A stretch of DNA of 37,657 bases, taken from NCBI GenBank assembly GCA_015486995.1, contig WFQO01000174.1:1-37657 (forward strand). The letters run 5' to 3'. The stretch comes from Nitratifractor sp. (lineage in GTDB: Bacteria > Campylobacterota > Campylobacteria > Campylobacterales > Sulfurovaceae). Positions 15,843 to 23,028 of this stretch are shown in pieces; positions within the stretch are counted from its first letter, which is position 1, and the number at the start of each line of letters is the position of its first letter. A program made the position numbers and the translations under genes. Below the pieces are notes generated by a model. That model had not been told where the DNA came from and did not search any database. It saw only the letters and a program-made list of their open reading frames with translations.

Positions 15843-15860
15843 ACTGAATACCTATTCAGT
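15843..15860 (-). promoter_or_regulatory. Putative TetR operator in the nikM promoter region
   Basis: An 18-bp perfect inverted repeat, ACTGAATACCTATTCAGT (8-bp arms, 2-base centre). On the minus strand a TACAAT box (about 15873-15878) lies 12 bases before the palindrome and a TAGAAT box lies just after it (15833-15838), so either promoter would be blocked by a bound protein. It matches the hydA operator at 13 of 18 positions, mainly the TGAATA/ATTCA core. Confidence 0.65.
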
Positions 15861-15896
15861 TTTCTCTGTATTGTAACGCGTTATCATAAAAGCGTT

Positions 15897-16607
15897 ATGA
15901 AACCTGGAGATTCCTATATAGTATCCGGACCTTTTCCTTTGGAGCATTGCCCTTTTTGCGGCAATGACACTCTCTACGGACTTTCAGACGGTCGCGTCAA
16001 ATGCAGTCGGTGCAAACGGCGCTATTCGGTTAAAAAGTTGCAAAGGGAGAGGCATCTTGTCAACCTCTTTTGCCGGGAGTACAACGCATTAGCCGCTTCC
16101 AAAGAGGCGAGGGTCAGTTACGTAACGGCCAAAAACTTTTTCGACCGTGTCCGCCGCCGCCTGCCCGTGCTGCTCGAGGCCGATTACGAACAAAACCGCG
16201 ACCGAATCGCGGAATACGACGAGTACCTCTACCTCGACCGTTCCAAACGTAAGGACAAACGCCGGATCTTCGATGCCCACAATCTTCTCACCTTCGACTA
16301 CGGCGGACGGGTTTACTCAATCCTGATGCCGCCGCTGGATCGCTTCAAACAAGCCTATTTGGATGACGGATTGGAGGAGGTCTATTACCGGGAGTTCTCC
16401 CGTTTTCTCAACATCCACCGCATCGCCCGTCTCAAAAGCCGCCACAACACCATCGTACGGTTCTGGGCCTTTTTGGATGAACAGATGAAGCGCCATCGTG
16501 GCGTGAATCGGGAAAACTTTTTCTACTACCTCAAAGAGGCGGAGTTTTTGTTCAACTATCCGATGCCGGATAGAGAGGCTATATTGAGAAGTATATTGAC
16601 GTATTAA
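15897..16607 (+). CDS. Degenerate IS1595-like transposase, possibly a domesticated DNA-binding protein
   Basis: From the ATG at 15897 it is 236 residues. It opens with a zinc ribbon (Cys18, Cys21, Cys36, Cys39) of the kind found in IS1595/ISXO2 transposases. AEYDEYLYLDRSK resembles the VDETY strand with the first catalytic Asp, and the C-terminus (HNTIVRFWAFL ... FFYYLKEAEFLFNYP) matches the family's N-x-x-E-x-F-W segment and final helices. In that segment the catalytic Glu is Val, and the middle of the domain is shortened. No insertion-sequence inverted ends or target duplication were seen. Divergent from nikM with the operator between them, so a regulatory role is possible. The longer frame from 15801 lacks support, and no strong ribosome site is seen at 15897. 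Confidence 0.7.
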   Translation: MKPGDSYIVSGPFPLEHCPFCGNDTLYGLSDGRVKCSRCKRRYSVKKLQRERHLVNLFCREYNALAASKEARVSYVTAKNFFDRVRRRLPVLLEADYEQNRDRIAEYDEYLYLDRSKRKDKRRIFDAHNLLTFDYGGRVYSILMPPLDRFKQAYLDDGLEEVYYREFSRFLNIHRIARLKSRHNTIVRFWAFLDEQMKRHRGVNRENFFYYLKEAEFLFNYPMPDREAILRSILTY

Positions 16608-16624
16608 AATAGAATTTATGGTAA

Positions 16625-16661
16625 TATACTTCTGTAATAAATATAAAATTACGGAAGTATA
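16625..16661 (+). promoter_or_regulatory. Large inverted repeat at the start of the ATPase gene
   Basis: Arms of 14 bp (16625-16638 and 16648-16661; TATACTTC outer ends) with one mismatch and a 9-base AT-rich centre end one base before the ATG at 16662. It could be an operator for autoregulation or an RNA hairpin masking the ribosome site; no clear Shine-Dalgarno is visible apart from GGAAG in the right arm. A further GAAGTATAT lies at 16589-16597 in the end of the preceding gene. Confidence 0.6.
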
Positions 16662-17924
16662 ATGAAAAATATACTCATAGAGCAGAACCGTCACTGGTCG
16701 GGCAAACGATACGGCGGTGTGCGGCGCCACAAACTTGATAAACTCATCTCCTACCTTCCCCTTCGACAGATCATTGCCGTCACAGGCATACGCCGCTGCG
16801 GAAAAAGCACCCTGGTTAAACAGGCAATCGATCATCTCGTAGATAGCGGCGTCGATGCGAAAAATATCCTCTTTGTCAATCTTGAGCATCCGGCTTTCGT
16901 CGAAAAGAGAGAGAGTCCGATGCTGCTGGAAGAGATTTATGAAACCTATCTGAAACTGATGAACCCTACCGGAAAGGTCTATTGTGTTTTCGATGAGATT
17001 CAGTATGTCAAAGAGTGGCAGGTGGCGATCAAGAACCGTTACGAACTGGGAGAGATCAAGTTTATCATAACCGGTTCAAACTCTTCGATGCTTTCGAATG
17101 AATTGACGACGCTGCTCAGCGGTCGCAGTTTGACGATCGAGCTGGATACCTTTTCGTTCGCCGAGTATCTTGATTATCAAGCGATTCCCTATGCTACGGA
17201 GTTGGAGCGGCTCACCCATCGCATTCCCATCGCCCGGGCCAAAGAGAGCTATCTGAAGTGGGGCGGTTTCTATGAAGTGTTCACCATCGAAGACGATCTC
17301 GTCCGTCAGGAGCTATTGACCGCCTACGCCCGCAATATCATCTACCAAGATATCGTACCTCGATACAAAATCCGCCATGCCGAAACGGTGGAGAGACTCT
17401 TTTTCTATCTTTTGGGTATGGTCGGCGGCATCCTCAACTACGCCACCCTTTCAAAAATTTTTGATATCAGCGACAAAACCGTACGGGAGTATATGCGCTA
17501 TTTCGAGGATGTCTTCTTTTTTCATCGTATCGATCGCTTTCATACCAAACCCAAAGAGCGCATCCGATCCACCAAAAAACTCTATCTCGGTGACAACGGC
17601 TTTTTACAAATCGCACCGAAGCATTCAGAAAATCTTGGAATCGCATTGGAAAACGGCGTTTTCAACCTGCTGCGCAACCGCTGCAAAGAGGTGACCTATC
17701 TCAAGGAGAATGTGGAAATCGATTTCAAGTGCGAAAAAACGCTCTATCAGGTCGCCTGGCGGATCGACGATCCTGCCACCCGCAAAAGGGAGACGGAAGC
17801 CTTCAAAAAACTCGATCCCGAGGGAAAATATTCCCATCGAATCGTCACCTATGAGGATCACAAAGAGATAGAGGGGATCGACATCCTCGATTATGAAACC
17901 TTCGCGCTGGCGGAAAAAATTTAG
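16662..17924 (+). CDS. AAA family ATPase with DUF4143 domain
   Basis: A 420-residue cytoplasmic ATPase. Walker A is GIRRCGKST (residues 42-50), Walker B VYCVFDEIQ (about 106-114), sensor-like IITGSNSSML follows, and residues from about 205 on form the DUF4143 region with a winged-helix part (LSKIFDISDKTVREYMRYFED) and a nuclease-like EVDFKC-type element (ENVEIDFKCE, then YQVAW) at the C-terminus. Members are widespread accessory genes of unclear function. Here it stands alone, with a large inverted repeat at its start. Its stop overlaps hypF's stop in TTAG on the opposite strand. Confidence 0.82.
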   Translation: MKNILIEQNRHWSGKRYGGVRRHKLDKLISYLPLRQIIAVTGIRRCGKSTLVKQAIDHLVDSGVDAKNILFVNLEHPAFVEKRESPMLLEEIYETYLKLMNPTGKVYCVFDEIQYVKEWQVAIKNRYELGEIKFIITGSNSSMLSNELTTLLSGRSLTIELDTFSFAEYLDYQAIPYATELERLTHRIPIARAKESYLKWGGFYEVFTIEDDLVRQELLTAYARNIIYQDIVPRYKIRHAETVERLFFYLLGMVGGILNYATLSKIFDISDKTVREYMRYFEDVFFFHRIDRFHTKPKERIRSTKKLYLGDNGFLQIAPKHSENLGIALENGVFNLLRNRCKEVTYLKENVEIDFKCEKTLYQVAWRIDDPATRKRETEAFKKLDPEGKYSHRIVTYEDHKEIEGIDILDYETFALAEKI

Positions 17925-20209
17925 ATTTGTTGTAGCGCGTAATAGAGCTGCCCCAGGGCGATCGCCGCATCGTTCGGTGGTAGAAATTTGGAGAGCATCA
18001 GCCGTTGGGCGAAGGGCTGAGCCAAACAGCTCTCCAGCAGAATGCGGTTTTGAAAGACTCCGCCGGCCAGGACGATGGGAAAGTCCGGATGACGCTCTGC
18101 AACCTTGGCGACAAGATCAGTCAAAGCCGCCACGAAGGCGTGGGCGGTGTCTCTTTCGCCCATAGCCAGGGCGCGAACCAGGGGCGCCCAGTCGATCATA
18201 TCGCCGTCGATCTCAAAAAATCCGCTTTCAGCCGCGACGCCATCGCTACCCCACGCTTCCAGACGCAAACCGCTTTCGCCTTCGTAGCTTTGAAACTGAC
18301 ATACCCCCGCCAGGGAAGCCACCCCGTCGAAGAGTCGCCCCATCGAACTGCCGATCGGCGCGTTGAGCCCTTTTTCCCACGATTGATGCAGCAGACGGAT
18401 TTCCGCGGGTTTAAAGGCTCGAACCGTGGGGTTTTCCATCGCCAAGATTTCATCGAGCCCAAAGAGCTCGAAAAGCAACGCCAAGGCCACGCGTCTGGGC
18501 TCTTTGATGGCCTTTTCGCCCCCGAGGAGCCGAAAGGGGCGTAAGTGGGCGACACGCTCGAAGCCTTGGGTATCGGCCAGCAGCACCTCTCCGCCCCAGA
18601 TCGTGCCGTCGGTGCCGTAACCCGTCCCGTCAAAAGCGAAGGCCAATACTTTCTCCCGATAGCCGTGCTCCGCCATCACCGCCAAAACGTGAGCGAAATG
18701 GTGCTGCACCTGATGAATTTTGGATTTTGGATTTTGGATTGTGAATGCTTTTGCCCATTTTGTGGTTTCGTAATTAGGGTGCAGGTCACAGACGATCTCT
18801 TCGGGACTGACATCGTAAAATCGCCGGAACGTTTCGACCGTGCGGGCGAAATACTCCATCGCTTCGATGCTGTTCAAGTCTCCGATATGGGGAGAAACAA
18901 CGATTTTATCCTCAAGGGAGAGCGCGACGGTGTTTTTTTGATTGGCGCCGACGGCCAAAACGGCAGAGGCGTTTTTTGAATCGGCGGTCAGGCTCAAAGG
19001 GGCGATACCTCGGGCCACCCGCAACCACTGCACCCGATCACCGATGATCTGTGCCACACTGTCGTCGCAGGCGTTGACGATTTCCCGATCGTGGTCAAGG
19101 ACGGCATCGACGACGTCGCCCAATTTTTGACGCAGCACCTCCCCGTCTCGTAGGATCGGTTCGTCGGAGAGATTGGCGCTGGTGGCCACAAGCGGGCGAT
19201 TCAGCCGTTCGAGCAGCAGAGTATGCAAGGGGGTATACGGCAGCATCAACCCGATACGTCCGATTCCAGGTGCCACCGCTTCGGCCACGGTTTTCTCTCC
19301 CTCTTTCTTATCCAGAAGGACGATGGGGCGCTCTTTCGAGCAGAGGAGTTCCCGTTCTCTGTCGTTCACCGCTGCCAGCTTTTCGGCCGCTTCGAGAGAC
19401 GCCATCATCAAAGCGAAGGGTTTGGCGGGACGATGTTTGCGCTCCCGGAGACGTTGCACCGCCGCTTCGTTCAAAGCGTCGCAGACCAGATGAAAGCCGC
19501 CCAACCCCTTGATCGCTACGATCTGGCCCGCTTCGATCCGCCGGGTCGTCTCCTCGAGGAAAATTTCACTCGCCGTTTGAGGATTGTCCGCACCGTCAAG
19601 CTCTTGCCAACGGTTGTCAATCTTCTGCCAAAAGCTCAATCTCGGTCCACACTCCCAGCAGCCGATAGGCTGGGCGTGATAGCGACGATCGGCGGGGTCT
19701 TCATATTCACGGCGGCAGGCGGGGCACATTTCAAAAGCAGCCATTGAGGTGTTGGGGCGGTCGTAGGGGACGGTCCGGAGGATGGAATACCTCGGTCCGC
19801 AGTCGGTGCAGGTGATGAAGGGGTAGTGATGGCGACGGTTTGAGGGATCGTGCATCTCCGCCAGGCACGCATCGCAAAGGCTCATATCGGGAAGCACCGC
19901 GACACGTTTCTCTTCCCGACTTTCAGAGTGGACAATGTGGAAACTTTGTAAACCTTGAGCTTGACACGCTTTGACAAGCAACGAATCGATACGGGCCAGG
20001 GGAGGCTTCTCGCTTCGCAGACGTTTTTGAAAGCGTCTCAGCGCCTTCTGCTCGCCTTCGATATGCAACGTCACCCCTTCCGCGTCGTTACGTACCCAAC
20101 CTCGTATCCCCTCTTCTTCGGCCAGTCGATAGACAAAGGGGCGAAACCCGACCCCCTGCACCAGGCCGCCGATCGAAATACTGTACGCTTGACTCTTTTC
20201 GGGAGACAC
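17921..20209 (-). CDS. hypF: Carbamoyltransferase HypF
   Basis: A 762-residue multidomain protein that makes carbamoyl-AMP from carbamoyl phosphate and transfers it to HypE, the first step of cyanide ligand synthesis. Order: acylphosphatase domain (GLVQGVGFRPFVYR, 15-28), two zinc fingers (Cys112/115/134/137 and Cys162/165/184/187), YrdC-like domain (about 205-390), and Kae1-like domain with VQHHFAHV, FDGTGYGTDG and LAGGVFQNRILLE. GTG start at 20209 overlaps the hydE stop by one base. Residues 490-498 (within TIQNPKSKIHQ) are encoded by three tandem 7-bp units, apparently an insertion just before the HHFAH motif. Confidence 0.95.
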   Translation of the reverse strand: MSPEKSQAYSISIGGLVQGVGFRPFVYRLAEEEGIRGWVRNDAEGVTLHIEGEQKALRRFQKRLRSEKPPLARIDSLLVKACQAQGLQSFHIVHSESREEKRVAVLPDMSLCDACLAEMHDPSNRRHHYPFITCTDCGPRYSILRTVPYDRPNTSMAAFEMCPACRREYEDPADRRYHAQPIGCWECGPRLSFWQKIDNRWQELDGADNPQTASEIFLEETTRRIEAGQIVAIKGLGGFHLVCDALNEAAVQRLRERKHRPAKPFALMMASLEAAEKLAAVNDRERELLCSKERPIVLLDKKEGEKTVAEAVAPGIGRIGLMLPYTPLHTLLLERLNRPLVATSANLSDEPILRDGEVLRQKLGDVVDAVLDHDREIVNACDDSVAQIIGDRVQWLRVARGIAPLSLTADSKNASAVLAVGANQKNTVALSLEDKIVVSPHIGDLNSIEAMEYFARTVETFRRFYDVSPEEIVCDLHPNYETTKWAKAFTIQNPKSKIHQVQHHFAHVLAVMAEHGYREKVLAFAFDGTGYGTDGTIWGGEVLLADTQGFERVAHLRPFRLLGGEKAIKEPRRVALALLFELFGLDEILAMENPTVRAFKPAEIRLLHQSWEKGLNAPIGSSMGRLFDGVASLAGVCQFQSYEGESGLRLEAWGSDGVAAESGFFEIDGDMIDWAPLVRALAMGERDTAHAFVAALTDLVAKVAERHPDFPIVLAGGVFQNRILLESCLAQPFAQRLMLSKFLPPNDAAIALGQLYYALQQI
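18717..18740. repeat. Tandem 7-bp repeat inside hypF
   Basis: Three exact ATTTTGG units plus ATT on the plus strand, coding on the minus strand for the Q-N-P-K-S-K-I stretch of HypF. Three units are 21 bp and keep the frame. Gain or loss of one or two units would shift it. Confidence 0.9.
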
Positions 20210-21657
20210 TAAATTGAGCCCTCCGAATACCGTGTAGGAGAGCTATCCAATGCGATCCGATTGGAAAAATAGGGTTGGGAGATCTGGAATTTACTCAAAA
20301 TCCGACTGAAGAGGACCGAATTGGCAAAAAGATCCCCCATCAGGAGGAAGGAGTCGATCTTGAATTGTCGCTTTAGCTGTCCCAGCACGGAGACGACCAT
20401 ATCGCCGTAGGCCTCGAAAATACTGTAGGCGAGATAGTGAGGATCGGTACCGGCAAGGCGAAAACTCATAATCGAACCGATCATCGCGGCGTAATCGAAG
20501 TCCCCCTCTTTGAACTGCATATCGATTTTGAGACCGCCGTTGCCGTGGAACTCCAGAGCTTTGTCGCTCAACGCTTCAAATCCCGGATCGTCCAGACCGA
20601 GAATCAATGCAATCGTCGTAAAGAGATCGATCGACTCATCCGAGGATTCGTTCAACTTCTGAGCGGTTTCGGGAAAACGCTCAGAGAAATTTTCCAGCAG
20701 ACGTTTGCGACGGGAATCCGACTGCATCTGCGCAATCGTCTTTCCCAACGAAAAGGGGTGGAAGAGAATCGCCTTTTTGACCCCGATATCGTTGGCTACG
20801 GGAAAGCTCACCCCGTGCCGACGGCTCAAATACGCCCCGATCGCCTCTGAGACACCGGCTTCTTTTCGGACATTCAGGAAACGGTTGAGTACGGGGTCTT
20901 CGTGCAGCGGTTCCAGCGATGCACTGATTCGGTTGTCGTAAATCATATGCAGATGTTCCTGGACCAAAACCGCATCGGGCTCCCCGTCCCTTTCATCGAA
21001 AAAGAGGGTCGTGATCCCGCTCTCTTTGGCGTTGAGGGCCGCCAAGACGCTTTTGACGTTGTAGGGGGCTTTGAGACGAAGAAATTTTTTGCCGGTGAGC
21101 GTCTGAAGTTCGGGATCTTTTACGGTGACTTTGAGGGTCGGTTTTTCGATGGAAAAGAGCGCGTTGATCTCTTCGTCGGTAACGAGAAAGAGTTCCCGTA
21201 CCTTCGAGGTGTCGCAGAGCAGGACCGTATCGTTGCCGTTGAAGTGGGGAGAGAAGTAGGTGCTGTCTTGATCCTCGTAGACTTCGTCGTTGGCATAGTG
21301 GGTACAGACGACCGTATCGTCCAGAAAGCGCTCACTGGCGGGATCGGTGATCTCTTCCAGGCAGCGGGGGCAAGGGGCCAACGCATAGACGGGAGAGCGA
21401 AAACGCTCGGCTTTCGGTTGGGTATCGGCCCGCTCTGTCCTGATCTCGCCCAGAAAGATCGAATGGGGCAGATACTTCTGCGTGTAGGTGCTGAAACGCT
21501 CCAGAGCCTTCGGATCCTCTTCGGAGAGAATCAGTGTGATCGTTTTGCCGTTCTGTTCGACGCTCCCTTTGACACCGCTTTCGTCGATGGCGGCTTGGAG
21601 AAAACCGGCGAAATATTTGTGTTCGATCTTGAATCGGATGGTTTGGACGATGGACAT
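20209..21657 (-). CDS. hydE: HydE, hydrogenase accessory protein related to HypF
   Basis: A 482-residue cytoplasmic protein in the position of hydE of Campylobacterota hydABCDE loci; its role there is thought to be hydrogenase maturation but is not well defined. By eye it follows HypF. Residues 15-70 resemble the acylphosphatase domain without its catalytic Arg loop. CPRCLEEITDP (Cys96, Cys99) matches CDACLAEMHDP of HypF, though the later cysteine pairs are mostly gone. The C-terminal LLMGDLFANSVLFSRIL (about 438-454) matches LAGGVFQNRILLESCL of the Kae1-like domain. ATG at 21657 with AAGGTG upstream; its TAG stop overlaps the hypF GTG. The 83-bp gap to hydD contains repeats. Confidence 0.8.
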   Translation of the reverse strand: MSIVQTIRFKIEHKYFAGFLQAAIDESGVKGSVEQNGKTITLILSEEDPKALERFSTYTQKYLPHSIFLGEIRTERADTQPKAERFRSPVYALAPCPRCLEEITDPASERFLDDTVVCTHYANDEVYEDQDSTYFSPHFNGNDTVLLCDTSKVRELFLVTDEEINALFSIEKPTLKVTVKDPELQTLTGKKFLRLKAPYNVKSVLAALNAKESGITTLFFDERDGEPDAVLVQEHLHMIYDNRISASLEPLHEDPVLNRFLNVRKEAGVSEAIGAYLSRRHGVSFPVANDIGVKKAILFHPFSLGKTIAQMQSDSRRKRLLENFSERFPETAQKLNESSDESIDLFTTIALILGLDDPGFEALSDKALEFHGNGGLKIDMQFKEGDFDYAAMIGSIMSFRLAGTDPHYLAYSIFEAYGDMVVSVLGQLKRQFKIDSFLLMGDLFANSVLFSRILSKFQISQPYFSNRIALDSSPTRYSEGSI

Positions 21658-21666
21658 TGTTCACCT

Positions 21667-21716
21667 TGGTTATTGGTATATTGGTGTATTGGTTATTGGA
21701 ATGTGGCTTCGCCCCG
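21667..21716. repeat. Iterated ATTGG repeat with GGCTTCGCCCC end, hydE-hydD gap
   Basis: On the plus strand about five TTGG-centred units spaced 7 or 8 bases apart (21667-21700) are followed by GGCTTCGCCCC (21706-21716). The minus strand of the hypE-hypX gap has the same order, ATTGG units then GGGGCTTCGCCCC, so this is a second, more degenerate copy in the opposite orientation. Confidence 0.65.
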
Positions 21717-21740
21717 ATGAAATTCCTACTTTATTACCTC

Positions 21741-22289
21741 TTATCTGACTTTTCGCGGGGCGGTAGGATTGGCATAGAAGTCGATCACCTCATCGAGGCT
21801 TAGCGGTTTCGCTTTCGGCTTGACCGTCACTCCGCTTCGCTTTAGCTCATCCAGAGCGGTATCGACAAAGGCGGGAAAAGCCGTTTTGAGTGTGTCACTC
21901 AACCCCGCTTTGACGCTCAGAATATCTTCGGGGACGATCCCGATGATGTTGACATCGCTGAGATTGCCGTTGAGGGCGGCGATTTCGAGCATCTCCACGA
22001 TCTCCACCTCGTGAGCGGTCTGTTTGTAGCTGCCTAGGCCCAGCAGCTCTTCGCCCGGGATATTGTAAATCGATCCGGGAGAATCGTTTTTCATCGTGAT
22101 CGTATCGAGGATGATCACCTTGTCGTAGTCGGTGTAGTAGGTCATCAGCTGAAAACCCAGCACCCCGCCGTCGACCAGCGTCACATCGCCGTCAAAGTCG
22201 TAATTTTCCGCCAGGTATCGCTGGGCATAGACCCCCACTCCTTCATCGCGGAAGATCACCGTCCCCGCACCGACAACCGCTAGTCGCAA
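21741..22289 (-). CDS. hydD: Hydrogenase maturation endopeptidase HydD
   Basis: A 182-residue protease of the HyaD/HupD family that cuts the C-terminal peptide from the large subunit after nickel insertion. The nickel-sensing residues fit: Glu16 in IFRDEGVGV, Asp62 in IILDTI and His93 in QTAHEVEI. About 30 extra residues at the C-terminus are charged and have no visible motif. The start is a TTG at 22289 with AAGGAA upstream. Its natural substrate is HydB, which has a 20-residue tail; the second large subunit in this window has no tail. Confidence 0.9.
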   Translation of the reverse strand: MRLAVVGAGTVIFRDEGVGVYAQRYLAENYDFDGDVTLVDGGVLGFQLMTYYTDYDKVIILDTITMKNDSPGSIYNIPGEELLGLGSYKQTAHEVEIVEMLEIAALNGNLSDVNIIGIVPEDILSVKAGLSDTLKTAFPAFVDTALDELKRSGVTVKPKAKPLSLDEVIDFYANPTAPRKVR

Positions 22290-22314
22290 ACCGTTCCTTT
22301 TTTGGGTCGTCTTC

Positions 22315-23016
22315 TCATTTCTCTTTCGCGAACTTGCTACCGCCGAAGGCGATGGCGATATCGCCCTCCTGCCAATAGATGGTACGCCAAACCTGATAAT
22401 AGATGTGGAACATCACCCAAACGATGATGAAATACATACTCATATGGTGCCAGTAGCGTACATCCATATTGGTACCGCCGGTGAAGGCGACGGTCCAGTC
22501 GGTCGCCCAATGCAGCAGTGCCGGCCACCAATCCCCGATGCTACTGTGCCCGCTCTCCAATCCCTGAACATAGAGTTGCAATCCGGTAAAGAGCATCCAG
22601 ACCAGCAACAGGTGAAAGATCAGAAAATAGACGGTATTGAAGCTGTCGGCGTGGCTGGAGTCGAACTTCTTGACCCGGTTGAAGGTGATCAGATTGAGAA
22701 AGACCGCGAAAAACTCCACGATATTCTTCGGCGTCGGCAGAAGCTTCAAGATCGGCTTCTCAAAACGGCTGAAGAAGTAGAGATAGGCGATAACGATCGA
22801 GCTCACATCAAAGATGATCGCCGCCATCAGATGCACCCAGCGGTTCCAGGCCATCACGTATTTATCCACCGCCGGTTCGGCGATAAGGGTCTGATAGTAG
22901 GGATGACCGATGTAGAGGCCGGTGATCACCGCCGCCACCATACAGATCGCCACGACCCAGTGATTGATCCGCATAAAGGTCGTCATCCTCTTGACTTTTT
23001 TGTATCCGGCTTTCAT
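22315..23016 (-). CDS. hydC: Hydrogenase cytochrome b subunit HydC
   Basis: A 233-residue membrane protein with four or five hydrophobic segments that carries b hemes, anchors HydAB to the periplasmic face and passes electrons to menaquinone. His residues suitable as heme ligands lie in RINHWVVAI (19), NRWVHLMAAI (about 62), LIFHLLLVWML and WHHMSMYFIIVWVMFHIYYQVW. Perfect AGGAGG upstream of the ATG. Placed 12 bases after hydB in hydABC order. Confidence 0.93.
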   Translation of the reverse strand: MKAGYKKVKRMTTFMRINHWVVAICMVAAVITGLYIGHPYYQTLIAEPAVDKYVMAWNRWVHLMAAIIFDVSSIVIAYLYFFSRFEKPILKLLPTPKNIVEFFAVFLNLITFNRVKKFDSSHADSFNTVYFLIFHLLLVWMLFTGLQLYVQGLESGHSSIGDWWPALLHWATDWTVAFTGGTNMDVRYWHHMSMYFIIVWVMFHIYYQVWRTIYWQEGDIAIAFGGSKFAKEK

Positions 23017-23028
23017 TGGATGCCTCCT

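Noticed and set aside
15801-15896. N-terminal extension of the transposase-like gene
   Set aside because: It would cross the nikM start, the palindrome and the promoter region, and the family similarity starts only after 15897.
16662-17924. DUF4143 ATPase as part of an anti-phage system
   Set aside because: No partner effector, restriction or retron gene stands next to it; single ATPases of this family are common outside defence islands.
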